In this document: in pieces, positions 25,987-34,411 of the stretch
Numbering within the stretch: the stretch's first letter is position 1
Layout: every line of letters starts with the position of its first letter
Source of the DNA: Variovorax saccharolyticus
GTDB lineage: Bacteria > Pseudomonadota > Gammaproteobacteria > Burkholderiales > Burkholderiaceae_C
Length of the DNA stretch: 64,000 nucleotides
Direction: 5' to 3'
NCBI RefSeq assembly: GCF_030316765.1
Contig: NZ_JASZYT010000005.1
Coordinates: 62,001 to 126,000 of the forward strand
Position numbers and translations under genes: made by a program
The notes under the pieces: model-generated
What the model saw: the letters and a program-made list of their open reading frames with translations, nothing else
Told to the model about the DNA's origin: nothing
Database searches by the model: none

Positions 25987-26976
25987 TCAAGTCCTCCATG
26001 TCGAAACGCTGCACCCGAACCGGCCGGTGAACCAGCGCGAGAACGCGCTCAGCGAAGCAAAGCCCAAGAGGCTCGCCACCTCCGACAGCGGCCGGTCGCG
26101 GCTCGCCACGTAGCGCGGCACGACTTCGGCGCGCGCCGCGTCGAGGATGGACGAGTAGCTTTCGCCTTGCGCCTCCAGGTGGCGCTGGAGGGTCCGGGCC
26201 TGCACGCCGAGCTGCTGCGCCACGGCCGTCATCGAACAGGTGCCCGTGGGCAGCAGCGCGAAGACCAGCTTGCGGACCTGGTCGATCATGGTGGCGTCGG
26301 ACTGCGCGAGCAGCGCGTCAAGGTAGCGCCGCGTATGCCGCGCCATGTCGGGCTCGTAGGAGGCGACTGCGACGTCGAGGTCCGTGGTCTGGCACACGAT
26401 GCCGTCGAAGTCCTGGTCGAACAGCACGGGCGCACCGAACACGCGCCTATAGACGTTGAGCCTGGGCGGCGGGCCGTGGATGAAGCACACGCTGCGCGGC
26501 TTCCAGGCGGCGCCCAGGAACACGGCCAGCGTCCGGTGCACGACGCCGACGATCAGCTGCATCTGCTGCCGGATCGAGCCCGGATGGCCACCCATCATCT
26601 CCTGGCGAATGATGGTGAGCCCGTCGGCTTCCTCGATCCGGATCAGCAGGGCCTCGTTCTGCAGCCGCGCGTAGTAGGCCATCGAGACCAGGGTCTTGCG
26701 CAGGGTCGGCTCTTCCCGCGCCACGAAGGCGAGCGGGCCGAGGTTGGAGAGTTCGCGGGTCTCGGCCATGCGCAGGCCGAAGTCCTCGCAGCCGGAAGCC
26801 TGTGCCGACGATTCCAGCAGGCGCCCGACGGCCTCGGTGGGCACCTTCATGTCCGGATCGAGCAGCACCGACGGATGGATGCCGGCCGCGCGCAGGTGGC
26901 GAAACGGCTCCAGGCCCACCGAGCGCGCCACCTTGACGTAGTTGGTGAGGCTGGCGGCTCGGATCAGGTAGGGCAT
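25987..26976 (-). CDS. AraC-family transcriptional regulator
   Basis: A 329-residue regulator with an N-terminal AraC arabinose-binding-like domain of the OruR/ArgR type (PF12625-like), about residues 15-205, and a C-terminal AraC/XylS DNA-binding domain, about 230-325. The two helix-turn-helix units lie in MTAVAQQLGVQARTLQRHLEAQG and LSEVASLLGFASLSAFSRWFTGRFG. It is divergent from the BKACE-MFS operon with a gap of about 125 bases, so it probably controls that operon in response to its substrate. Confidence 0.83.
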   Translation of the reverse strand: MPYLIRAASLTNYVKVARSVGLEPFRHLRAAGIHPSVLLDPDMKVPTEAVGRLLESSAQASGCEDFGLRMAETRELSNLGPLAFVAREEPTLRKTLVSMAYYARLQNEALLIRIEEADGLTIIRQEMMGGHPGSIRQQMQLIVGVVHRTLAVFLGAAWKPRSVCFIHGPPPRLNVYRRVFGAPVLFDQDFDGIVCQTTDLDVAVASYEPDMARHTRRYLDALLAQSDATMIDQVRKLVFALLPTGTCSMTAVAQQLGVQARTLQRHLEAQGESYSSILDAARAEVVPRYVASRDRPLSEVASLLGFASLSAFSRWFTGRFGCSVSTWRT

Positions 26977-26990
26977 GGGCGACTTTCGCG

Positions 26991-27010
26991 TTGTCGCAAA
27001 TTGTCAAATC
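26991..27010. promoter_or_regulatory. Direct repeat in AraC/BKACE divergent promoter
   Basis: TTGTC occurs at 26991 and again at 27001 (TTGTCGCAAA TTGTCAAATC), an exact one-helical-turn spacing, in the gap between the AraC regulator and the first BKACE gene. Short in-phase direct repeats are typical of AraC operators. The unit is short and the assignment is tentative. Confidence 0.35.
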
Positions 27011-27101
27011 AATGACGCATTCGGTCAAACCGAAAAAGCGGCCGCTTCCCATACTTCGTCCCATCCAACGGCAACGCCGGCATTCCAAAGGACGACAAAG
27101 C

Positions 27102-28157
27102 ATGAATTTCCTCGACGACTCCCTGCTGCCCGAAAACCAGGAAAAACTCGTGATCCAGGTGGCGCCCTACGGCCCCCAATGGGTACCCGGCGATTCGGAC
27201 GACATCCCCGTCACCCTGGAACAGCAGGTCCAGAAGGCGGTCGATTGCTACAACGCCGGCGCCACCGTGCTGCACGTGCACGTGCGCGAAGCCGATGGCA
27301 AGGGCAGCAAGCGTCTTTCGATGTTCAACGAGATGCTGGCCCGGCTGCGCGATGCGGTTCCGAAGATGGTGCTCCAGGTCGGCGGCTCGATCTCCTTCGC
27401 CCCCGAGGGCGAGGGCGCGGCCGCCAAGTGGCTCAACGACGACACGCGCCACATGCTCGCCGAGCTCGATCCGCGCCCGGACCAGGTGACGGTGGCCGTC
27501 AACACCAGCCAGATGAACGTGATGGAGCTGATGACCGCCGCGGACGTGGCGGGCACCTCGCTCACCAACCCGGCGATCCAGGCCGCCTACCGCGACATGG
27601 TGGTGCCGTCCAACCCGTCGTGGCACGAGGAGCACATCCGCCGCCTGGTCGCCAACGGCATCCAGCCGCACTTCATGCTCGGCAGCCTGACCGGGCTGGA
27701 GACCGTGGAGCGCTTGATCCGGCGCGGCGTCTACTGCGGACCGCTGGTGCTCAACTACGTGGCCATCGGCGGCGGCGCCGCGGGCCTGAACCCGGCCGAC
27801 ATGATGGAGTTCGTGCGCCGCACGCCCGACGGCGCGGTGCTGACGCTGGAGACGCTCAACCGCAACGTGGTGCCGATGAACACCATGGCGATCGCGCTCG
27901 GCATGCATGTGCGCGTGGGGATCGAGGACACCCTCTTCGGCCCCGATGGCCAACGGGCGACCTCGGTGCAGCAGATCGAGAAGATGGTGCGCATCGCCCG
28001 CGAGCTCAACCGCGAGGTGGCCACCGGCAGCGATGCCCACCGCATCTACCGGACGGGCACCTTCTGGGACGACGCTGCCCAGACGCTGTCGTGCCTGGGC
28101 ATGGTGCCCAATCGCAAGCCGGAGCAGCGCGGGGTTCCGCTGCGCCGGGTCGCCTGA
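27102..28157 (+). CDS. BKACE (beta-keto acid cleavage) enzyme 1, DUF849
   Basis: A 351-residue member of the BKACE family (DUF849, PF05853), which condenses a beta-keto acid with acetyl-CoA to give acetoacetate and a new CoA ester. The zinc ligands His58 and His60 sit in LHVHVRE, and the third-ligand region is GIED near residue 270. At the position equivalent to Glu14 of the lysine-fermentation enzyme Kce (AxxGAE) it has Gln26 (APYGPQW), suggesting that its substrate differs from 3-keto-5-aminohexanoate. AAAGGA precedes the ATG. It is followed 11 bases later by an MFS transporter gene. Confidence 0.83.
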   Translation: MNFLDDSLLPENQEKLVIQVAPYGPQWVPGDSDDIPVTLEQQVQKAVDCYNAGATVLHVHVREADGKGSKRLSMFNEMLARLRDAVPKMVLQVGGSISFAPEGEGAAAKWLNDDTRHMLAELDPRPDQVTVAVNTSQMNVMELMTAADVAGTSLTNPAIQAAYRDMVVPSNPSWHEEHIRRLVANGIQPHFMLGSLTGLETVERLIRRGVYCGPLVLNYVAIGGGAAGLNPADMMEFVRRTPDGAVLTLETLNRNVVPMNTMAIALGMHVRVGIEDTLFGPDGQRATSVQQIEKMVRIARELNREVATGSDAHRIYRTGTFWDDAAQTLSCLGMVPNRKPEQRGVPLRRVA

Positions 28158-28168
28158 GGCGCACGACC

Positions 28169-29467
28169 ATGGCCTGGAAGAAGAACCCCTCCGCCGTGCT
28201 GGCCGGCCTGCTGTTCATCCACCTGCTGGCCCACATCGACCGCAACATGCTGCTGGGCTTCTCGCCTCAGATCATCGCGGACCTCGGCATCAGCAACGCG
28301 CAATACGGCTTCCTGGTCGGCGCCGTGTGGGTGATGAGCTTCGGGGTGATGGCCCTGTTCCTCGGGTCGCTGGCCGATCGCTTCAGCCGCACCCGCATCA
28401 TCGCCGCCGGCGTGTTCATCTGGAGCCTGTGCACCTGGGCCTCCGGCCATGCCCAGAGCTTCGAGCAGATGGCCCTGGCGCGCTTCTTCGTCGCCAGTGG
28501 CGAGGCCGCCCTGGTGCCCGCCGCGGTGTCGCTGTTGACGGAGCTGTTCCCGGAGAAGCGGCGCGGCACGGTCATGGGCGTGTTCTTCATGGGGATTCCC
28601 ATGGGCATCGGCGTCAGCTTCCTGCTGGCCGGCACCTTCGGCGCCGCGCACGGCTGGCGTTCGACCTTCTACACGCTGGGCGTGGCCGGCGTCGTCATTG
28701 CGCTGCTGCTCTCGTTTCTCAAGGACGATCGCAGCAACGCGCCGGCGCACGAGCGCGGCGCCCCCTTCGTGCTGCAGGTGCGCACGGTGCTCGGCCAGAT
28801 GCGCCAGCGCCCCGCGCTGCTGTTCCTGATCGTCGGCTTCGTCCTGATCCACGTGCTGTTCGCCGGCCTCTCGTTCACCCAGTTGTGGCTGGTCCAGGAG
28901 CGCGGCCTGGACGCGGCGTCCATCGCGTCGCGCATCGGCGCACTCCAGTTGCTGTTCGGTGCCCTGGGGGCGGTGGTCGGCGGCGTCGTGGGCGATCGTC
29001 TGGCGCGACGGATTCCCGGCGGACACGCGGGCGTCATCGTTCTCTTCATCGCGCTGTGCGCCGTGCCGATGATCGCCTACCGCTTCGTCGCGCCGGGCTC
29101 GTGGCTGTTCTACCTGGGCATGTGCGCGGGCTTCTTCCTGCCGCTCGGCAGCTACGGGCCCGCGAACGCCGCCATCATGGGCATGGTTCCGCCGCAGACG
29201 CGCTCGACCGTGAGCGGCTTCACCATGCTGTGCATCAACATCCTGGCGATAGCGGTCGCCAACCTGGTGGCGGGCAGGGCGGTGGACGTGCTCATCGCCC
29301 AGGGCGTCTCCTCGCCGCTGACGCATGTCGTCCTCGCGACCGATGTCGTCGGCATCGGATCGATCTTCTTCTTCGCATTGGCCGCGCTGTTCTCCGCCGG
29401 GCAGCGCGCGGGTCGCGGCACGGCCCCGACCGCGGCTGTCCAGCCTGTCGCGGACACGGCCCGGTAG
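28169..29467 (+). CDS. MFS transporter
   Basis: A 432-residue major facilitator superfamily permease with about twelve hydrophobic helices. The A-loop motif between helices 2 and 3 reads GSLADRFSRTRI, and the equivalent in the second half is GDRLARRIPGG. It resembles the anion:cation symporter group that takes up organic acids. It is 11 bases downstream of the BKACE gene, so it probably imports the acid that this pathway degrades. The start at 28169 has GAGG upstream. Confidence 0.82.
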   Translation: MAWKKNPSAVLAGLLFIHLLAHIDRNMLLGFSPQIIADLGISNAQYGFLVGAVWVMSFGVMALFLGSLADRFSRTRIIAAGVFIWSLCTWASGHAQSFEQMALARFFVASGEAALVPAAVSLLTELFPEKRRGTVMGVFFMGIPMGIGVSFLLAGTFGAAHGWRSTFYTLGVAGVVIALLLSFLKDDRSNAPAHERGAPFVLQVRTVLGQMRQRPALLFLIVGFVLIHVLFAGLSFTQLWLVQERGLDAASIASRIGALQLLFGALGAVVGGVVGDRLARRIPGGHAGVIVLFIALCAVPMIAYRFVAPGSWLFYLGMCAGFFLPLGSYGPANAAIMGMVPPQTRSTVSGFTMLCINILAIAVANLVAGRAVDVLIAQGVSSPLTHVVLATDVVGIGSIFFFALAALFSAGQRAGRGTAPTAAVQPVADTAR

Positions 29468-29517
29468 GTACAAGGTCGCATTGCATCGGCCAGCCCGGAC
29501 CCTCACCATTCGCGATC

Positions 29518-31299
29518 ATGAGGATGTCGCCTCGTACCCTGCGGATGCGGATCGCGCTGGTCTGGCTGCTGCTCGCAGGGTTCGTTGCGATCGGCGCCGA
29601 AGCCGCGGGCCCGAGGCGAGTGCTGACCCTGCACTCCTTCGGCCGCGACTTCGCACCCTACGACACGATCGCGTCGACCTTCCGCACCGATCTTGCGCGC
29701 CGATCCGCAGAACCGATCAACTTCGTCGATGCCAACCTCGACCTGAGCCGCGCTCCGAACGAAGGCGAGGAACGGTTCTTCGTCGAGTACCTGCGCGCCC
29801 GTTTCGAGCAGGCGCCGCCCGATGTCGTCGTGACGATCGGTCCGCCGGCAGCACGCTTCTACCTTCGGCACCGGAGCGAGCTCTTTCCCGCCACCCCGCT
29901 GGTGGTCGGCGCCTTGGACGAGCGCATCCTGAAACAGCTCCCGATCGGGCCGGCCGATGCGGCCGTGGCCGGAAAGGTGGACCTGCCGGCGCTGGTCAGC
30001 AATATCCTGACGGTCCTCCCCGACACGGAAACGATCTCGGTGGTGATCGGGTCCTCCGAGCTCGAGCGCTTCTGGAAGGCGGAACTGCAGCGCGAGTTCG
30101 CCCAGTTCGAGGGGCGAGTCGGCTTCGAGTGGCTCGACAAACTGTCGCTGGTCCAGATGCAGCAGCGCATCGCGACCTTGCCTGCGCGTTCGGCGGTGCT
30201 CTATGCCTACATGATCGTGGATGCCGCCGGCATTCCGCACGAGCAGCGGGCCGCCCTGGAAACCCTGCGAAGCACCGCGAGCGCTCCCATCTTCGGGATC
30301 TACGAGAGCGAACTCGGCAAGGGGGTGGCGGGCGGCCCCTATTCGTCGCAGAAGAAGCGCGGGGAACACATGGCCACGGCTGCGCTTCGTTCATGGGGCG
30401 CACCGGCGCCGTCCCAGCCGCGGCTGGACGTGATCGGCTTCGAGCCGCCCGTCTACGACTGGAGAGAGCTCGAACGATGGAAGATCGACAAGGCACGTCT
30501 GCCGCCCGACAGCGAGATCCGCTTCAGGCCGCCCTCGATCTGGGAAGAGCACCGCGTCGCCGTCCTGGCGACCAGCGCTGCGCTCGTGTTCCAGGCGGCG
30601 CTGATCGTGGCGCTTCTGATCCAGCGCGTCGAGCGACGCAAGGCCGAACGCGAGGCACAGCACTTCGGGGGGCGGATCCTGACCGCCCAGGAAGACGAGA
30701 GGCGAAGGCTCGCGCGCGAGCTGCATGACGATGTCACGCAGCGCCTCGCGGCGCTCGCGATCGATGCCGCAAGGGCCCAAGGCCACGCGGGCAGTTCCGC
30801 CGCCACGACCGCGCTGGACGCGATCCGGCTGGGGCTCGTGAAGTTGAGCGAAGACGTTCATGCGCTGTCGTATCGCCTGCATCCTTCGGTGCTCGAGGAC
30901 CTCGGGCTGGTCGCGGCATTGAAGGCGGAATGAGGTCGCGTCGCGCGCCAGCAGCCGATTCGCGTCGATCTCGATCTCGAGGCGATCACGAGGAAAGTGC
31001 CTCCGAACACCGCGATCTGCGTCTTCAGGGTGGCGCAGGAGGCATTGCGCAACGTCGTGCGCCACGCCAAGGCAGGCAGCGTGGAGGTCTCTCTGCGCGC
31101 GCGCCAGGGCGGCATCGCGCTGACGGTGCATGACGACGGCCAGGGCATCGGAAGCGCGCCCGGCGACGCCCGGACCAGCCTCGGCCTCGTGAGCATGCGC
31201 GAAAGGGTCAGGCTGGTCGGCGGCAGGCTCGAGGTCGTGAGTCGACCCGACCACGGCACCTCGGTGATCGCATGGGTACCCCTCCAGGAGGCCGCATGA
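29518..31299 (+). pseudogene. Sensor histidine kinase interrupted by in-frame TGA
   Basis: A two-component kinase in one frame of 594 codons broken by a TGA at 30931-30933. The N-terminal part (471 residues) has a signal/anchor helix, a periplasmic ABC-substrate-binding-like domain (about 30-330), a membrane helix near 350-370, and the HisKA_3 motif RRRLARELHDDVTQRL with the phospho-His. The C-terminal part, 30934-31299, contains the HATPase_c domain with NVVRHAKAG and DDGQGIG boxes. The frame is the same on both sides, and the stop falls in ALKAE-TGA-GR, where relatives commonly have Cys (KAEC). The product is either truncated and dead, read through, or the TGA is a sequencing error. Its 3' end overlaps the response regulator start. 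Confidence 0.8.
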
Positions 31300-31937
31300 C
31301 CGGCGCGCGCATCCTGCTCGCCGACGATCACCGGATCGTGGCCGAAGGGCTGAAGAGCATCCTGGCGGCGGAGTTCGATCTGGTCGGCGTGGTCGAGAAC
31401 GGGCGGGACATGGTGGAGGCTGCACGAGGCCTGCAGCCGGATGCCATCGTCGCCGACATCACCATGCCCCTGCTCAACGGCATCGAAGCGCTCGAACTGC
31501 TCAGGAAGGAAGGCATCGAGACCCCGGTCGTCTTCCTGACCATGCACCGCGAGGTCGACTACGCCATCACCGCGCTGGAGGCCGGCGCCGCGGGCTATGT
31601 CCTCAAGCATTCGGCGCCCGACGAACTGGTGCGTGCGGTGCAGGTCGTTCTCGGAGGCGGGACCTTCGTCAGTCCCTCGCTGGCTGGCGAACTGTTTCAG
31701 GCAACCCGGGCCAGGTCGAGGGAGCACGGCGAGGCGGCCGTGGCCTTGTCGGTGCGCCAGCACGACATCCTGCGGCTGCTGGCCGACGGCAAGTCGGCGA
31801 AGGAGATCGCCAAGGCGCTCGATATCTCATCCCGCACGGTCGAGTTCCACAAGTACAAGATCATGGAGTCGTTTGGCCTGAAGAACGGCGCCGAACTGAT
31901 CCACTTCGCGATCAAGCGCGGCATCGCGCGTCCCTGA
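31296..31937 (+). CDS. NarL/FixJ-type response regulator
   Basis: A 213-residue response regulator. The receiver has the acidic pair Asp10-Asp11, phospho-acceptor Asp54 in VADITMP and the Lys in YVLKHS. The LuxR helix-turn-helix spans about residues 150-205 (LSVRQHDILRLLADGKSAKEIAKALDISSRTVEFHKYKIM, described by its position). The ATG at 31296 overlaps the kinase stop and has AGGAGG upstream, so it depends on the kinase message for coupling. If the kinase is dead it would lack its normal partner. Confidence 0.88.
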   Translation: MTGARILLADDHRIVAEGLKSILAAEFDLVGVVENGRDMVEAARGLQPDAIVADITMPLLNGIEALELLRKEGIETPVVFLTMHREVDYAITALEAGAAGYVLKHSAPDELVRAVQVVLGGGTFVSPSLAGELFQATRARSREHGEAAVALSVRQHDILRLLADGKSAKEIAKALDISSRTVEFHKYKIMESFGLKNGAELIHFAIKRGIARP

Positions 31938-32048
31938 CTCGTAATTTTTCCGGCGACCGCCAGCAATCGTTCGAGCTGACACCCGCTTCCATCCGGTTCA
32001 TTCTTCGTCTGCGATCTCGGCGAAGAGCCTGCTTCACAAGGGAGCGAC

Positions 32049-32438
32049 ATGAACTGCGTACTACTGGGTGATCGACACCACGGCCTGAGCGAAGGCATGC
32101 GTGGCTTGCTCGAGACCACCTTCAGTGCGGTGTTCATGGTGGCGGACGCGGTCTCGTTGATCGAAGGCGCCGCGCGGCTCCAGCCCGAGCTGGTGGTGGT
32201 CGATCTCGCGCTCGCCGGCGGAGATCTTCCGACGCTGGTGGGCACGCTGCGCAAGGAGGCGCCGTCGGCCAAGGTGCTTCTGCTCAGTGCGCACGACGAG
32301 GGCGCGGTGGCGTTGGCGGCGCTGGCGGCGGGCGCCGACGGATTCGTGTTGAAGCGCCTGATCGCAGGCGAGTTGCTGGCGGCGGTCGACGCGCTTCTTG
32401 CGGGTGATCGCTATGTATCGGCAGGGGTGGTTGTTTGA
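32049..32438 (+). CDS. Receiver-only response regulator
   Basis: A 129-residue NarL-type receiver domain without an output domain. The phospho-acceptor is Asp52 in VVDLALAGG. One of the two N-terminal acidic residues is replaced (LLGDRH), leaving a single Asp8; the Ser of the switch and the Lys (FVLKRL) are present. Translation stops right after YVSAG, where a linker to a LuxR domain would begin, so it may have lost its output domain. The next gene, a second BKACE, begins 22 bases later, so both may be cotranscribed. Confidence 0.72.
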   Translation: MNCVLLGDRHHGLSEGMRGLLETTFSAVFMVADAVSLIEGAARLQPELVVVDLALAGGDLPTLVGTLRKEAPSAKVLLLSAHDEGAVALAALAAGADGFVLKRLIAGELLAAVDALLAGDRYVSAGVVV

Positions 32439-32460
32439 CTCTAACGAAGGAGCGATGGAA

Positions 32461-33573
32461 ATGTATTTCACCGACGATTCACTGTTTCCCGAACTGATGA
32501 CGCCCACGATCATCACCGCGGCGCCGTACGGTCCCGAGTGGCTGCCCGGCGATGTCGAGGACCTGCCGCTGAGCTTCGAGCAACAGGTGCAGGCCGCGGT
32601 GGACTGCTACAACGCCGGCGCCACGATGCTGCACTTCCACGTGCGAGACCCGAAGACCGGCGAGGGATCGAGCAACTTCGATCACTACAACGAACTCCTC
32701 GGCATGGTGCGCAAGGCGGTGCCGAAGATGATCATCCAGGTCGGCGGCTCGATCTCCTTCGCGCCGCACACCGAGGGCGCGAAGGCCAAGTGGCTGGACT
32801 ACGACACCCGCCACATGCTCACCGAGCTCGACCCGAAGCCGGATTGCGTCACGGTCACGACCGGATCGAGCCTGTGGGACATCACGCAGGCCTTCGTGCC
32901 GGGCGATGCGGATGGCACGCACCTGGACGACCCGAAGGTCGCGGCGGCCTGGAGCGGCATGGTCGTGGACTCGCTGCCGGCCTTCTATATCGAGCATCTG
33001 AAGCGGCTGCGCAAGAACAGGATCCAGCCCTACTTCGTGCCGGGCCACGTGCACCAGCTCGAGATCATCGAGCGCCTGATCCGCTCCGGCGTCTACATGG
33101 GGCCGCTGAACCTGGCGCTGTGCGGCTACGGCGGCGGCACCATGGGCCGCAATCCCTTCGACTGGATGGAGATGCTGCGCCGCACCCCGCATGGTGCCTC
33201 CAGCGTGACCTTCTGGAGCAGCATGCGCGGCAACATCGCGATCCAGACCCTGGCGACGATCCTCGGCGTCAACGTTCGCGTGGGCAACGAGGACAACATC
33301 TGGGACATCGACAAGAAGCGCTGGTCGACGGTCAAGCAGGTCGAGTGGGCGGTCAAGCAGAGCGAGCAGTTCGGCCGCAAGGTCGCAACGGCGGAGGAGG
33401 CGCGCGAGATCATGAAGATCGGCGTCTGGTACGACAGCGTGGACGAGACGCTGTTCAACCTCGGCCTGCCGCCGAACCGCAAGGACGGCCACAAGGGCTT
33501 CCTGGCATACGAGACCGACGGTCGGCTGCCGCGGGCGACGGGCGTCGTGACGCGGCCTACCAGCATCCTCTAG
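32461..33573 (+). CDS. BKACE (beta-keto acid cleavage) enzyme 2, DUF849
   Basis: A 370-residue paralogue of the BKACE enzyme at 27102. Zinc ligands His58 and His60 lie in LHFHVRD, with GNED equivalent to the third ligand. Glu26 in APYGPEW corresponds to Glu14 of Kce, unlike Gln26 of the other copy. I start at 32461 because AAGGAG lies 8 bases upstream and the first residues (MYFTDDSLFPE) align with the paralogue (MNFLDDSLLPE); an ATG at 32455 would be too close to the ribosome binding site. It is followed by the carboxymuconolactone decarboxylase gene. Confidence 0.84.
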   Translation: MYFTDDSLFPELMTPTIITAAPYGPEWLPGDVEDLPLSFEQQVQAAVDCYNAGATMLHFHVRDPKTGEGSSNFDHYNELLGMVRKAVPKMIIQVGGSISFAPHTEGAKAKWLDYDTRHMLTELDPKPDCVTVTTGSSLWDITQAFVPGDADGTHLDDPKVAAAWSGMVVDSLPAFYIEHLKRLRKNRIQPYFVPGHVHQLEIIERLIRSGVYMGPLNLALCGYGGGTMGRNPFDWMEMLRRTPHGASSVTFWSSMRGNIAIQTLATILGVNVRVGNEDNIWDIDKKRWSTVKQVEWAVKQSEQFGRKVATAEEAREIMKIGVWYDSVDETLFNLGLPPNRKDGHKGFLAYETDGRLPRATGVVTRPTSIL

Positions 33574-33673
33574 AGCATCTGGAGCAGGCCGGAGAGCGGC
33601 GCGTCCGGGAGCCCGGAGGCGCCGCTTGATGCCACCCGAAACGCTCATGCACCGTGACCCAGAGGAGAACTGC

Positions 33674-34399
33674 ATGCAGGTCAACGACGAAACCGGTCCG
33701 TGGGAGGATGCGCTGGCCCAGTTGCGCGAATGGGATGGTGCCTGGGCGGAGTCCAGCACCCGCATGGCGACCAATCCGTGGCGCAGCGGCGTGCTGTCCC
33801 GCAAGCTGGCCGAACTGGTCGGCGTTGCGATGAACGCCGCCTGCACCAACCTGAATCCCGAGGGGACCCGTCGCCACATCCGCAGGGCCCTCGAAGCCGG
33901 AGCCAGCCGGGACGAGATCCTGTTCGTGCTGAAGTGCGCTTCCGTGATGTCGATCCATTCCTGCAGCCTCGGGGCGCCGATCCTGCTGGAAGAAGCGAAG
34001 TCAGCGCAGGCGGTTCCGACCAGCAAGGCCGGCCTGCTGACGCCCGCCTGCGACCGGATGAAAGCCATTGGCCAGTGGAACGCGGCGTGGGATCCGTTCT
34101 ACGAACTCGACCCCGTGTGGACCGACGAATTCATGGCCACGGGCGCGGGCATCTACGCAAGCGGCGTCCTGCCCGCGAAGGAGATCGAACTGCTGAGCAT
34201 TGCCTTCGATGCCTCCTACACGCACATGTATGCGCCAGGCACGCGACGGCATATCCGCAACGCCTTGGCCGCCGGTGCCACGATCGAGGAGATCATGGAA
34301 GTGCTCAAGCTCTGCGTCGGGCAGGGCGTGCAGGCTTGCAATCTCGGCGTGCCGATTCTTGCCGAGGAGTTGGCGCGGCGCGCTCGCCAGGCAACATGA
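33674..34399 (+). CDS. Carboxymuconolactone decarboxylase family protein, two domains
   Basis: A 241-residue protein made of two carboxymuconolactone decarboxylase-like (CMD, PF02627) halves. The repeated segment GTRRHIRxALxAGAxxxEIxxVLKxC occurs at about residues 63 and 188. The AhpD-type CxxC redox pair is absent, so it is not an alkyl hydroperoxide reductase-like peroxidase. In relatives a CMD domain can act as a decarboxylase, but the reaction here is not known. AGAGGAG precedes the ATG. It lies between BKACE 2 and a CYTH-like gene and probably belongs to the same operon. Confidence 0.78.
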   Translation: MQVNDETGPWEDALAQLREWDGAWAESSTRMATNPWRSGVLSRKLAELVGVAMNAACTNLNPEGTRRHIRRALEAGASRDEILFVLKCASVMSIHSCSLGAPILLEEAKSAQAVPTSKAGLLTPACDRMKAIGQWNAAWDPFYELDPVWTDEFMATGAGIYASGVLPAKEIELLSIAFDASYTHMYAPGTRRHIRNALAAGATIEEIMEVLKLCVGQGVQACNLGVPILAEELARRARQAT

Positions 34400-34411
34400 A
34401 AGGGACTCGAG

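Noticed and set aside
30901-31020. Selenocysteine recoding of the TGA in the sensor kinase
   Set aside because: TGA at a likely Cys position is suggestive, but I find no convincing SECIS-like stem-loop just downstream and no kinase selenoprotein is known. A nonsense mutation or sequencing error is more likely.
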